Shown: positions 44,293 to 53,728, counted from the first letter of the stretch. The stretch is DNA of 64,000 nt from Streptomyces sp. HUAS CB01 (GCF_030406905.1 NZ_CP129137.1:2855001-2919000), one strand, 5' to 3'. Numbers and translations are program-made. The notes: generated by a model not told the origin, from the sequence alone.

Positions 44293-45417
44293 ATGACTGG
44301 CAGCACTGGCAACGGCGCCACGTCCGGGAACGCCACCCCGGCCGGGACGCCCTTCCGCGTCGGACTCGTCGGCTACGGCCTGGCGGGTTCCGTCTTCCAC
44401 GCCCCGCTCATCGCGGCCACCGAGGGCCTCGTCCTCGACACGATCGTGACGTCGAGCGAGGAGCGCCGGGAGCAGGCCGGTGCCGAGTTCCCCGACGTCC
44501 GCTTCGCGGCCACGGCCGACGAGCTGTGGGAGCGCGCGGACGAGCTCGATCTGATCGTCATCGCGTCGCCGAACAAGACGCACGTCCCCGTGGCGACCGC
44601 CGCCCTGGAGGCCGGGCTTCCCGTCGTCGTGGACAAGCCGATCGCCGGAACCGCCGCCGAGGCCCGGGCGCTCGCCGACCTCGCGGAGAAGCGCGGCCTG
44701 CTGCTCTCCGTCTTCCAGAACCGCCGCTGGGACAACGACTTCCTCACTCTCCGCCGCCTGGTCGAGGACGGCGAACTCGGCGAGGTGCAGCGCTTCGAGT
44801 CCCGCTTCGAGCGCTGGCGCCCCCAGCTCAAGGGCGGCTGGCGCGAGTCGGGCGCCCCGGAGGAGATCGGCGGTCTCCTGTACGACCTGGGCAGCCATGT
44901 CGTCGACCAGGCGCTCGCCCTCTTCGGGCCGGCCGTGCGCGTGTACGCGGAGTCCGACGTGCGCCGCCCGGGTGCCGAGACCGACGACGACACGTTCATC
45001 GCCCTCACGCACGCCGGAGGCGTCCGCTCACACCTGTATGTGAGCGCGACAACGGCCCAGCTCGGCCCGCGTTTCCGGGTCCTGGGATCGGCCGCCGGCT
45101 ATGTGAAGTACGGCCTGGACCCGCAGGAGGCCGCGCTGCGCGACGGCGCGCGGCCGGAGCCGGGCCTTCCGTGGGGCGAGGAGCCGCAGGAGCTGTGGGG
45201 GCGCGTGGGCTCCGGGGAGTCGCCGCTGACGGGCGGCGGCCACCCCGTCGAGACCCTGCCCGGTGACTACCCCGCGTACTACGCCGGGATCGCCGCGGCT
45301 CTGCGCGACGGAACCGCCCCGCCGGTCACCGCGTACGAGGCCGCCGACGCCCTCGACGTCCTGGAGGCCGCCCGCCGCTCCGCCCGCGAGGGCGTCACCG
45401 TGGAACTCGGCGCATGA
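44293..45417 (+). CDS. Gfo/Idh/MocA-family oxidoreductase
   Basis: NAD(P)-dependent sugar-type dehydrogenase of 374 aa. The Rossmann motif VGLVGYGLAGSVFHAP is at ~22-37, the catalytic Lys-Pro in VVDKPIAGT at ~118, and the family segment GGLLYDLGSHVVDQAL at ~195. ATG 44293 is used. It is divergent from the ROK regulator and overlaps the UPF0303 gene by 4 nt (ATGA). Together the three genes look like a small sugar-acid or inositol-type utilisation unit; the substrate is unknown. Confidence 0.92.
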   Translation: MTGSTGNGATSGNATPAGTPFRVGLVGYGLAGSVFHAPLIAATEGLVLDTIVTSSEERREQAGAEFPDVRFAATADELWERADELDLIVIASPNKTHVPVATAALEAGLPVVVDKPIAGTAAEARALADLAEKRGLLLSVFQNRRWDNDFLTLRRLVEDGELGEVQRFESRFERWRPQLKGGWRESGAPEEIGGLLYDLGSHVVDQALALFGPAVRVYAESDVRRPGAETDDDTFIALTHAGGVRSHLYVSATTAQLGPRFRVLGSAAGYVKYGLDPQEAALRDGARPEPGLPWGEEPQELWGRVGSGESPLTGGGHPVETLPGDYPAYYAGIAAALRDGTAPPVTAYEAADALDVLEAARRSAREGVTVELGA

Positions 45418-45899
45418 GCGGCGGCGGCACCCGGCCCGGCTTCCCCGACATAGCCGTGCTCGAGGCCCAGGAAGAGCGGCTGACGCTGCGCCGCTTCACC
45501 CACGAGGACGCCTGGACCCTCGGCTCGGTGCTCGTCGGGCTGGCGCGCGGGCGGCAGGCCCCGGTCGCGATCGACATCCGGCGCGGCGGGCAGCAGCTCT
45601 TCCACTGCGCCCTCGCCGGGTCGTCGGCGGACAACGACGCCTGGATCGACCGCAAGCGACGGGTCGTCGAACGGTACGGCGAGAGCTCGCTCCTCGTCGG
45701 CAGCCGGTTCCACGCCAAGGGCACCACGTTCGAGGAGTCGTCCCGGCTCGACCCCGACCGGTACGCGGCGCACGGCGGATCGTTCCCGGTCCGCGTCGAG
45801 GGCGCCGGGGTCATCGGCACGATCACGGTCTCCGGCCTTCCACAGGTCGAGGACCACGCGATGGTGGTGGAGGCGCTGGAGCGCCTCCTCGCCACCTGA
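45414..45899 (+). CDS. UPF0303 / heme-degrading-domain protein
   Basis: A 161-aa cytoplasmic protein of the Haem_degrading (HbpS/UPF0303) fold. Typical features are the LTLRRFTHEDAWTLG opening, APVAIDIRRGGQQLFH, and VIGTITVSGLPQVEDH near the end. It overlaps the oxidoreductase stop by ATGA. Family members bind small ligands or haem, but there is no clear haem ligand here. Function inferred only by family. Confidence 0.85.
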   Translation: MSGGGTRPGFPDIAVLEAQEERLTLRRFTHEDAWTLGSVLVGLARGRQAPVAIDIRRGGQQLFHCALAGSSADNDAWIDRKRRVVERYGESSLLVGSRFHAKGTTFEESSRLDPDRYAAHGGSFPVRVEGAGVIGTITVSGLPQVEDHAMVVEALERLLAT

Positions 45900-46078
45900 G
45901 GACCCGCGGAGGGGGTGAATCCCCCGCACCCCCTCCGCGACCCTCCCCTTTTCCCCTTCTTCTCCTCCTCTTCGCCCCTGCTCATGCGGCGGCCGCCCAC
46001 GGCCCCCCTGACCGTGCGGCCCTGCGCGAACCGTCCGGCCCCGAGCGAACCTTGCGGCCCTGCGCGAACCGTGCGGCC

Positions 46079-46939
46079 CTACGCGCCCTTCAGCACCTGC
46101 CGCTGGCGTCCGAGTCCCTCGATCTCCAGCTCGACGACGTCCCCAGGCCGCAGATACGGCTTGGGCTCCGGCTGCCCCATCGCCACACCGGCCGGCGTAC
46201 CCGTGCTGACGACGTCCCCCGGGTAGAGGGTCATGAACCGGCTGACGTACCGGACCACTTCGGCGACGGGGAAGATCTGGTCGGCGGTGGAGCCGTCCTG
46301 CTTCAGCTCGCCGTTGACCCAGAGCCTCAGGCGCAGCGCCTGCGGGTCCGGTACCTCGTCCGGGGTCACCAGCCAGGGCCCCAGCGGGTTGAACGTCTCG
46401 CAGTTCTTGCCCTTGTCCCAGGTGCCGCCGCGCTCGATCTGGAACTCCCGCTCCGAGACGTCGTGCGCGACCGCGTACCCGGCGATGTGCGCCAGAGCCT
46501 CCTCGTCGGACTCCAGATAGCGCGCGGTGCGCCCGATGACCACCGCGAGCTCGACCTCCCAGTCCGTCTTCCCGCTGCCGCGGGGCACGAGGACGGTGTC
46601 GTCGGGGCCCACGACCGTGTCCGCCGCCTTGAGGAAGACGACGGGCTCGGACGGGGCCGCCGCGCCGGTCTCCGCCGCGTGATCGTGGTAGTTCAGCCCG
46701 ATGCACACGACCTTGCCGATACGGGCGACAGGCGGGCCGATCCGCTCCCCGGCCGCGTCGAGCACCGGCAGCTCGCCCGACTCCGCCGCCGACCGGATCC
46801 GGCCGAGCGCGTCCTCGTCGGCGAGCAGCGCCCCGTCGATGTCCGGCACCAGCCCGGACAGGTCCCGGAGCGTCGTCCCGTCCCGGTCGAGCAGCGCCGG
46901 CCGTTCCGAGCCCGCCGTACCGACACGCAGCAGCTTCAT
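46079..46939 (-). CDS. Fumarylacetoacetate hydrolase family protein
   Basis: A metal-dependent C-C hydrolase or decarboxylase, 286 aa. The FAH core has CIGLNYHDHAAE, metal ligands in TDWEVELAVVIG, and the catalytic His in the first motif. The end segment STGTPAGVAMGQPEPKPYL is typical. ATG 46939 has GGGAGA upstream. The 180 bp after its stop (45900-46078) hold only short GCGGCCCTGCGCGAACC direct repeats. It most resembles 2-keto-3-deoxy-type or acylpyruvate hydrolases; the exact substrate is open. Confidence 0.9.
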   Translation of the reverse strand: MKLLRVGTAGSERPALLDRDGTTLRDLSGLVPDIDGALLADEDALGRIRSAAESGELPVLDAAGERIGPPVARIGKVVCIGLNYHDHAAETGAAAPSEPVVFLKAADTVVGPDDTVLVPRGSGKTDWEVELAVVIGRTARYLESDEEALAHIAGYAVAHDVSEREFQIERGGTWDKGKNCETFNPLGPWLVTPDEVPDPQALRLRLWVNGELKQDGSTADQIFPVAEVVRYVSRFMTLYPGDVVSTGTPAGVAMGQPEPKPYLRPGDVVELEIEGLGRQRQVLKGA

Positions 46940-47088
46940 CTCTGTTCTCCCTGTGGTCCCTGTTGTCGAGGTGGCCCCGGTTGAGGAGTCCCCGCGTGCG
47001 GCGGAGGGGAGGGTGCGGCTCATCGGAGGTTGGCCGATCCTCCAAGAGAACCGGACAGCCTGCAAGACCCTGTTCACAACCTGGACCA

Positions 47089-47844
47089 TTACCCTGCGGT
47101 AGCAAGGGCTCCGGCCGCCGGGGCGTCCCGGTACAGGAACACCCTCTCCACGGCGCTCCAGGTCGTGCTCGTCACCACGTAGAGCGCGGCCGCCAGCGGC
47201 ACCACGGCCACGGTGATCAGCGTGGCGAACGACATCAGCGGCAGCACCTTCGTCATCGCGCCCATGCCCGGCAGCGCCTGCTCCGGCCCGACCGGACCGG
47301 CGGTCGCGAGCTGCCGCCTGGTCCGTACGTACGTGAAGGTGGCCACGACGGCGACGATCCCGAACAGCGCGAGGTACACCGACCCGGCCGGGCCGAACAT
47401 CCCGCCGTCCCCCAGCGCGTCGGCCCACCGGCCGCCCAGCCCGGCACCGAACAGGCTGTGCCCGAGCAGTTCGTTCGCCTCGCCGCCGATCCGGGAGCTG
47501 GAGAACAGGTGGTACATGAGGAAGAACGCGGGCAGCTGCAGCAGGCCGGGCAGACAGCCCGCCAGCGGCGAGACCTGCTCCTTCGCGTGCAGTTCCAGAA
47601 CGGCCCGCTGCAACCGGTCAGGGTCCTCGCCGTGCTTCCTGCGCAGCTCCGCCATCTGCGGCGCGAGCCGGGCCCGTTCCTTCTGGCCCCGCGCCGCCGC
47701 GCGGGAGAGCGGGTGGACGGCCAGCCGTACCAGCGCGGTGAACAGGACGATCGCCGCGGCGGTGGCGGAGGCGTGGAACAGCGGCTGGAGCAGGTCGGCG
47801 AGCGCGCCGACCAGCGAAGCGAACAGGGACATGAATGCGGACAT
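47089..47844 (-). CDS. YidC/Oxa1-family membrane insertase paralogue
   Basis: A 251-aa membrane protein with the YidC fold: five hydrophobic segments, the groove Arg in ALVRLAVHPLSRAA, and the PLAGCLPGLLQLPAFFLMYHLF pattern (in parts). It lacks the long C-terminal tail of the main Streptomyces YidC, and it is not next to rpmH/rnpA, so it is a second copy. It follows a DUF6412 gene on the same strand. It may assist insertion of a specific membrane protein set. Confidence 0.88.
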   Translation of the reverse strand: MSAFMSLFASLVGALADLLQPLFHASATAAAIVLFTALVRLAVHPLSRAAARGQKERARLAPQMAELRRKHGEDPDRLQRAVLELHAKEQVSPLAGCLPGLLQLPAFFLMYHLFSSSRIGGEANELLGHSLFGAGLGGRWADALGDGGMFGPAGSVYLALFGIVAVVATFTYVRTRRQLATAGPVGPEQALPGMGAMTKVLPLMSFATLITVAVVPLAAALYVVTSTTWSAVERVFLYRDAPAAGALATAG

Positions 47845-47963
47845 GGAGGCCCTCCGGGTCTCGTCGTGCCGGGAAAAAGTGACATGTCGGCATGACGACC
47901 CGCGCAGGGACGCATGACCCCGGGAAGGGGCACGCGTGAAAAGGTCAGGGGAAGCTGGCGCCC

Positions 47964-48275
47964 CTACGCGGCCGTCGTCGAGGGACGGCCGGGAGCCCTG
48001 GGCCGGCAGCGGCCCGCCGCGTCGGGATCGCGCTGCGGCAGGAACGCCGTGCGCTGCTCACGATCGCGGAGAGCGGTGCGTATTCGCGTGGGCGGCACCC
48101 GCGGCACCGACCGCGAGAGGATCAGCGCGCAGGCGACCAGCGCGGCACCGGCCGCCGCCGTGGCGGCGAGGGCCACGGCCGTCGAGAGGCCGATGCCCTC
48201 GGCGACGAAGACCTCGACGAGGATGAAGAGCAGCAGCGCGAGCGGGCGCAGCACACGCCAGGTCTGACCTGCCAT
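47964..48275 (-). CDS. DUF6412 small membrane protein
   Basis: A 103-aa protein with two hydrophobic helices (LALLLFILVEVFVAEGIG and AVALAATAAAGAALVACALI) and an Arg-rich cytoplasmic tail. It matches DUF6412, which commonly precedes this type of YidC gene. ATG 48275 has GGGAGGGG 5-6 nt upstream. It is 119 nt upstream of yidC in the same orientation, so they are probably co-expressed. No function is known. Confidence 0.78.
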   Translation of the reverse strand: MAGQTWRVLRPLALLLFILVEVFVAEGIGLSTAVALAATAAAGAALVACALILSRSVPRVPPTRIRTALRDREQRTAFLPQRDPDAAGRCRPRAPGRPSTTAA

Positions 48276-48338
48276 GCGTGCCCCTCCCTTGCTTCCGCGC
48301 TCCCCCGCTCCGTGCGCGGTGGCGGCTGTACGAGCGAT

Positions 48339-48354
48339 ACGAACCTTCATTCGT
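48339..48354 (-). promoter_or_regulatory. Inverted repeat upstream of the DUF6412-yidC unit
   Basis: ACGAA-CCTTCA-TTCGT (48339-48354) with a TATAAC-like box beside it (48354-48359 on the minus strand). This looks like an operator over a promoter, about 64 nt before the DUF6412 start. Confidence 0.5.
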
Positions 48355-48541
48355 TATACACGAGCGGAATCTCCTCCGGGTTCCCTGTGGAAAACCCCGG
48401 CGACGCACGTCACGTCCGGCCCGCGGAGCGCCCGCGGTCGGGGCCCTGCGGTCCGGGCCCCGCCCGCGCGCCGAGCCCCGACGTTGCCGGGTCCGACCGC
48501 GCCCGGGCCCCGCGTCCGGGCCCCGCGTCGTGGCCGCCGGG

Positions 48542-49369
48542 TCACCGCGGCCGCACAGCGGCGAGCTTCCCCCACACCACCAGCCGGTACCGGGACGTGT
48601 ACTCGGGCGTGCACGTCGTCAACGTCATGTAGTGACCGGGCTCGCCGTAGCCGTACCCGGGCCTGACCGCACTCCGCGGCACGGCGGCGATCACCCCTCC
48701 GTCGTGGGCGGCCGTCTGCGGCAGCTGCTGGTCCACGACATAGGTGAAGACGCCGGTGCGGGTCTCCACCTCGATCCGGTCGCCCTTGCGCAGCCGGTTG
48801 ATGTACCGGAACGGCTCGCCATGGGTGTTGCGGTGCCCCGCGACCGCGAAATTGCCCGGCTGCCCGGGCTGCGCGGTCCTCGGGTAGTGCCCGACGTACC
48901 CCTTGTCCAGCACGCCCCGCTTGGCGACACCCCGCGCGACGGGCGCGACGACACCGAGCCGGGGGATGCGCAGCACGGCGTACGCCCGGTCCCAGCGCTG
49001 CGCGGCGTCGCCTGCGCCCCCGCGCCGCGTACCCGGCGCCGGAGCACTCCCGGCCGACCCGTCGGCCGGGTCCGTGCCGCCGTCGGCAGCGTCCGCCCCG
49101 GCATCGGGGCCGGGCGCCCGCGCCTGCCACTCCCGTTCCAGTGCCTCGACCTGCCGCGCCGCGCCCTCCTCGGCCTGCCGGTTGGTCCACCAGAGCTGGT
49201 GGGCGACGAGCAGCAGCACCACCACGCCCAGCGTCACGGCGATCTCGGCGCCGGCCCAGAGCACACGGGCGAGCCCCGGCCCGGCGCCGGCCCGGCCCGC
49301 CCGGGTCCGCCGCCCCTGTACGACCACAGGTATCCGCCCGGCTCCCCGCCGGGGCATCCGCTCCCGCAC
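48542..49369 (-). CDS. Class E sortase
   Basis: A membrane transpeptidase of ~275 aa. One membrane helix (~40-58), then an Asp/Gly-rich linker, then the sortase barrel. The active site is complete: His179 (VAGHRNTHGEPF), Cys253 (TLTTCTPEY) and Arg260 (TSRYRL). Class E enzymes recognise LAxTG, as found in the protein at 41558-42712. The start is uncertain among GTG 49369, ATG 49357 and GTG 49402, because no site has ideal spacing. Confidence 0.92.
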   Translation of the reverse strand: MRERMPRRGAGRIPVVVQGRRTRAGRAGAGPGLARVLWAGAEIAVTLGVVVLLLVAHQLWWTNRQAEEGAARQVEALEREWQARAPGPDAGADAADGGTDPADGSAGSAPAPGTRRGGAGDAAQRWDRAYAVLRIPRLGVVAPVARGVAKRGVLDKGYVGHYPRTAQPGQPGNFAVAGHRNTHGEPFRYINRLRKGDRIEVETRTGVFTYVVDQQLPQTAAHDGGVIAAVPRSAVRPGYGYGEPGHYMTLTTCTPEYTSRYRLVVWGKLAAVRPR

Positions 49370-49443
49370 GGGCGCACGATAGGGGCAGCCCCTCCAAGTC
49401 ACCAGGCCCCTGCAAAGCCCCGTACAGCAGTACGGTGTGCTGC

Positions 49444-50448
49444 ATGCGCCCCGACACGCCTGCCGACCACACCGCCGAAGCCGAGCGTCTGCTGCGCACA
49501 GCGGAGCAGTACCCGGAGGACCGTGAACCGCTGCTGCTCCAGGCCGCGGCCCATCTGGAGCTCTCGGGCGACCGGGCCCGCGCGAGCGGCCTGTACGACA
49601 GCCTCCTGGCCGACGAGCCGGACAACACCCACCTGATCAAGGCCCTCCAGGCGGCCAACTTGTGGGAGTACGGCCACGAGGCGGAGGCCCGCACGCTCAT
49701 CGACGGCATCCGCGCGGCGGCCCCGGACGACGCGGCGCCGTGGGAGATCGTCGCCGAGACGCTGGAGGCCCACGACGAACTCGACGCGGCGCACGCCACC
49801 TTCACCGATGCCGTCACCCGGCTCATCGCCCCGGACGAGGAGACCTCCCACTCGACCCAGTCCCTCCTCTCGGGCCGCCACCGCGTACGCCGCCTCCTGG
49901 CGCTGCCGCACGACGACTGGGACACCCTCGCGGACCGCCTCCACACCGCGGCCGTCCCCCTGGACGAACTGCACGACCCCAAGCGGCTGTGGTCCCTCGG
50001 CTCCTCCGACCCGGTCGAGCTCCGCGCCGAGATCGACCGTCTCCGCTCCGAACTGGGCACCTACCGTGCGGCGCTGTCCCGCCCCTTCCCGGTGGCGGTC
50101 CTGCACTGGCCGGCGCCCGAACTCTCCGAACTCCTCGGCACGTACCCCTCGCTGACCGCGGAGTACCCGACCCACGACGCCCATCTGGCGGCCATCGAGT
50201 CCGCCCTCCGCGACCTCTCGGCGACGGGCACGGGCAACCTCGGCATCGTCACGGGCACGGTCCCCTCCTACGAGGCCTTCGCCGCCTCGGAGGCCACCTC
50301 CCCCGCCGACGCCTCCCTCCTCCCCCAGTACGCCACGACCCTGGCGGCCCGCGGCAAGGCGACGCCGTGGCCCCCGACGAAGGGCGCGCTGTGCTGGTGC
50401 GGGTCGCGGGCGGCGTACGGGGAGTGCCACGGGGTGGGCAGGCCCTGA
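49444..50448 (+). CDS. Tetratricopeptide-like protein with SEC-C zinc motif
   Basis: A 334-aa soluble protein. The N-terminal half is helical repeats (AEAERLLRTAEQYPEDREPL; ARASGLYDSLLADEPDNTHL), TPR-like. The C-terminus carries the SEC-C zinc knuckle CWCGSRAAYGECHG. ATG 49444 is used. It converges on the cytosine methyltransferase gene with 40 bp between stops, so it is the boundary of the defence island. The role is unknown. Confidence 0.85.
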   Translation: MRPDTPADHTAEAERLLRTAEQYPEDREPLLLQAAAHLELSGDRARASGLYDSLLADEPDNTHLIKALQAANLWEYGHEAEARTLIDGIRAAAPDDAAPWEIVAETLEAHDELDAAHATFTDAVTRLIAPDEETSHSTQSLLSGRHRVRRLLALPHDDWDTLADRLHTAAVPLDELHDPKRLWSLGSSDPVELRAEIDRLRSELGTYRAALSRPFPVAVLHWPAPELSELLGTYPSLTAEYPTHDAHLAAIESALRDLSATGTGNLGIVTGTVPSYEAFAASEATSPADASLLPQYATTLAARGKATPWPPTKGALCWCGSRAAYGECHGVGRP

Positions 50449-50488
50449 TGTCCTTCGCCGTCGCCGCACGGCGTGCGGGACGCCTCCG

Positions 50489-51841
50489 CTAGCCGCGCAA
50501 AAATGCGTGGACAGCGGAGGCGATTGCCGTACCCAATGGGATGGGGACCGCATTGCCGATCTGTCTGGCGATGTCCGTCTTGGAGCCGCACCAGCGGAAT
50601 TCGACGGGGAATCCCTGGATGCGGGCGGCTTCGTAGTGGGTGATCGGCCGGGGGAGTACGGGGTGCAGATAGCGCCCCTTCTCCGGCTTGAAGAACTCCG
50701 TTCGGATGGTGACCGAAGGCTGCCCCAGTCGCAGCCTGCCCATCACGTCGCCGGTTCCGGAGTTGTGGTTGTCCCAGCTCTCGGTCGAGAGATACCTGGC
50801 CGAACTGCCCGCACCAGGAGGATTCTGATTGTCGAGAATGTGGATCCGGCCGAATTCATCGACCGTGTACCACTTGTCCCTCAGATCCTTGCGGTTTCCG
50901 CCCGGCGGGATGGCGCGGTAACGGGCCCTGGAGAGCAGCTCCGGGGTACGCCCGAAATGAAGGTCCCGCGTCGTGAAGACGCCGGGAACAACGCCGTCGA
51001 TCTCGGCGATGTGCTCCTTTCCGTCGGGCAGTTCCGTTCCTCTCACCTCCAGCAGTTCGGACTCGTCGAACACCCCGTCGACGGCCCGCCAGAAAGGCAA
51101 CCCGGCGTCGAGACCCTCAATGGGCTGCGCGGGGATGCCGACCTCGCCCTTACGACGCCGAGTGTGCGTGACCGCCGGGTAGGTCAATTCACGACCGTTG
51201 TCGATGTCGCGACGCACACCGATGACAATGGCCCGCCTGCGCGCTTGAACAGCGCCGTAGTCGGCCGCATTGAGCAAATAGCGCCTGGCCTTCGTCTCGG
51301 GGGTGTCGCTCGGTTCGTGACCGGGAGGATCCACGAGGCGGTACTCGGCCAACAGGCCGCCCTCCTCCACCTGACTGAGCAGATTCCGGAACTCGCCCGA
51401 CTTCAGAAAGCGATCGACATTCTCGATGACGAAGACCTTCGGGCGAACTTCGGCGACGATCCGGACGTACTCCTCCCACAGCCGGTTGCGCTCACTACCC
51501 TTCCTGTCACGATTCAATGCCGAGAAGCCCTGGCACGGCGGACCTCCCACGATCACGTCCGCGTCGAGTACATCCGCCGTGGGAACCCAGGCCTCGATGT
51601 CCCCCAAGTGAACACGCGCGCTCGGAAGGCTCATGTCGTTTCGGCCGCTGCCGAAGTTCACCGCGTACGTGGCGGCAGCAGCGGTGTCGTGCTCGACCGC
51701 GGCGATGCTGTGGAAAACGGGACCGTCGCCCGATGCCCCCGTGGGACGGAACTCGTGAAATCCCTGCGTGAAGCCGCCGCAACCGGCGAAGAGATCGACC
51801 ACCGTGACGGGCTCAGGAGCATGGGGACGGGACGCGCGCAT
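50489..51841 (-). CDS. C5 cytosine DNA methyltransferase (active-site complete)
   Basis: Modifies cytosine at C5 with S-adenosylmethionine; 450 aa. Motif I is VVDLFAGCGGF, motif IV VGGPPCQGFS with catalytic Cys103, motif VI FVIENVDRF, motif VIII QARRRAIVIG, motif IX ends RIQGFPVEF, and motif X is QIGNAVPIPL. The target-recognition region lies at about 220-370. ATG 51841 is 9 nt after the stop of the preceding gene, so it is the last gene of a six-gene operon. It presumably protects host DNA from the nuclease encoded upstream. The recognised sequence cannot be deduced. Confidence 0.95.
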   Translation of the reverse strand: MRASRPHAPEPVTVVDLFAGCGGFTQGFHEFRPTGASGDGPVFHSIAAVEHDTAAAATYAVNFGSGRNDMSLPSARVHLGDIEAWVPTADVLDADVIVGGPPCQGFSALNRDRKGSERNRLWEEYVRIVAEVRPKVFVIENVDRFLKSGEFRNLLSQVEEGGLLAEYRLVDPPGHEPSDTPETKARRYLLNAADYGAVQARRRAIVIGVRRDIDNGRELTYPAVTHTRRRKGEVGIPAQPIEGLDAGLPFWRAVDGVFDESELLEVRGTELPDGKEHIAEIDGVVPGVFTTRDLHFGRTPELLSRARYRAIPPGGNRKDLRDKWYTVDEFGRIHILDNQNPPGAGSSARYLSTESWDNHNSGTGDVMGRLRLGQPSVTIRTEFFKPEKGRYLHPVLPRPITHYEAARIQGFPVEFRWCGSKTDIARQIGNAVPIPLGTAIASAVHAFLRG

Positions 51842-51850
51842 GGAGCGATC

Positions 51851-53728
51851 CTAGCCTCGCAGAGCTGTCGCGATTGCCCGCCCGACCGCTGTGGCCAGCG
51901 GAGGTGGCATCGCGTGTCCGATCTGGCGGTACCTGGACGTCTTGCCTCCGAACAAGCGCCAGTCTGCAGGGATCGCCTGGATCATCGCTGCCTGGTCGAC
52001 GGTCAGTCTGGGTTGACCGTCCGCAGGGAAGTCCGCGCCGGGAGGTTCGTCCCCGAGGCTGCTGCCGTTCACCCCTAGCGCGGCCCATGCCTTCTTGCTC
52101 CCGGTCGGTCCCAGATCCGCGCCACCCCTGCGGTCCGACCCGCCGACGAGGGCAGGGGCCGCGCGGTCCGCACCCTTGATCCAACGCTCCGCCCCGGCCC
52201 ATCCCTGAGCGGCCATGGAGGCTCCGAGAACCTGGCCGACGGTCGGTGAGGGCTTCTCCTCCGGTACCGGCCAGGAGAATCCGGCGAAGTACGGCTCCTG
52301 CAAGGCGATCAGGAAGCCACTGCTGCGATTCTGCGGCACGCCGAAGTCCGCGGCGTTCAGCACGTGCCAGTCCGTGCGGTAGCCGGCCCCGCGGAGCTCC
52401 TCCTCGATCCATGTGCGGTCGGTGAGGAAGTCGAGGCCCGCGACGAGGTCCGGAACGTTCTCCACAAGTAGCGCCTTGGGCCGGATGTCGCGGGTCAGGG
52501 CGATGACGGCCCGGAGAACGGCCCTCTCCTCCGAGTCGTCGCCCCGCCCCGACGAGGCCCCCGACCGCACGCGGGGAAGTCCCCCACTGATCAGGTCCAC
52601 ACCCACTGTGTCCGGCCTCATACTCGGGTGGAACTGCACGACGTCCATGCAGACCACGTCCCAGTCGGGGCGGTTGAGGTCGATCGTGAAGCAGGCATCG
52701 GCCTTGCTGTCGATGAGGAGCACAGGATCGAAGCCGGCTTCCTCGAGGCCCAGGGCCTGCGCGCCGGCACCGGCGCAGACCTCGACGGATCGGAAACGCG
52801 GCTCGGGAACCGACGGTTCCTGACCGGAAACCGATTGCGCCGGAATCAACCCGGTCACCTGTCCCGACACGTCCGACCACCGACTCCTCAGCCGGTCGGC
52901 CCGTGTCGCCCCTTCCTCTCCGTCCGCCCGGGCGGGTGCCAAGGCCCCCGAGGCAGGCGAGGGTGCCGAGGACGAAACGCGCTGAGCCGCCAGGGACTCC
53001 TGGGCGACAGCACGCAGCTCCTCCTCCAGTGCGGCCTGTTCAATGCCGTCGAAGAGCACGAACGGGGCCAGCCGGAGCAGCCGCTTGAGGAAGTCCCTCA
53101 GCGCGTCACGTTCGTTGAGCCCGGTCAGGTCGAGGTCTTTCCAGACCCTGAGAATGGCCCGGACCATGTGCGGGCTTCCGCCGAGCGCGGCTCGACGTGC
53201 GTAGATCTGGTCGAAGGCAGCCTCACCCAGAATTCGGAGTGCCCCGTAAGGCTCCTGCTCGTCCGACGACCTCACCAACTGGGCGCGCCACCACAGGCGA
53301 CCGAACACGTGACGGGTGAGATCCGTGCCGAGGACGCGATCCTTGGGGGGCGACGGGTAGCGCCAGAAGGCGACATCCGGGAGCAGGACCAGTGCGAGGA
53401 ACGCCCAGACGTCCCGCGAGGCGGCCTCGGCCGGCACCATGCCCGTCTCGGCGTGCAGAAAGGCGGCGAGCCGGATGTCGAAGTCGGCATTGCCGGCACG
53501 GTCGGAATCCTCGGGGAATCCGGCACGTCCGGCCAGGGCGAGGACGCCTTCTCGCAGTTCGTGGAGCTGTCCGGCAGAGACGCGGTCACCACCGGTGGCC
53601 ACGTACACCGCGGACTCGTGCGCCACGTCCACGCGAGCGGTCAGCGCGTCGATGGTGCGGTGCCGGTACTCCTCGAAGAGCGGTCGGGCCTGTTCTGCGA
53701 GGAGTCGTGGATAGAGAAGGCTCTTCAT
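51851..53728 (-). CDS. DUF6339 - pseudo-methyltransferase fusion
   Basis: A 625-aa protein. Residues ~1-250 are a DUF6339-type all-helical domain (start MKSLLYPRLLAEQARPLFEE). A linker to ~310 follows. The C-terminal half is a C5 methyltransferase fold, with motif I (VEVCAGAGAQALG), an intact ENV (LLVENVPDL), and motif X (QIGHAMPPPL). The catalytic loop that should read PPCQ is SGGLPRVRSG: the Cys is Arg386 (codon CGC at 52571-52573). The QxRxR motif is also degraded (PQNRSSG). The domain is therefore likely unable to methylate and may bind DNA or AdoMet only. It is coupled by ATGA to the upstream gene. Confidence 0.85.
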   Translation of the reverse strand: MKSLLYPRLLAEQARPLFEEYRHRTIDALTARVDVAHESAVYVATGGDRVSAGQLHELREGVLALAGRAGFPEDSDRAGNADFDIRLAAFLHAETGMVPAEAASRDVWAFLALVLLPDVAFWRYPSPPKDRVLGTDLTRHVFGRLWWRAQLVRSSDEQEPYGALRILGEAAFDQIYARRAALGGSPHMVRAILRVWKDLDLTGLNERDALRDFLKRLLRLAPFVLFDGIEQAALEEELRAVAQESLAAQRVSSSAPSPASGALAPARADGEEGATRADRLRSRWSDVSGQVTGLIPAQSVSGQEPSVPEPRFRSVEVCAGAGAQALGLEEAGFDPVLLIDSKADACFTIDLNRPDWDVVCMDVVQFHPSMRPDTVGVDLISGGLPRVRSGASSGRGDDSEERAVLRAVIALTRDIRPKALLVENVPDLVAGLDFLTDRTWIEEELRGAGYRTDWHVLNAADFGVPQNRSSGFLIALQEPYFAGFSWPVPEEKPSPTVGQVLGASMAAQGWAGAERWIKGADRAAPALVGGSDRRGGADLGPTGSKKAWAALGVNGSSLGDEPPGADFPADGQPRLTVDQAAMIQAIPADWRLFGGKTSRYRQIGHAMPPPLATAVGRAIATALRG

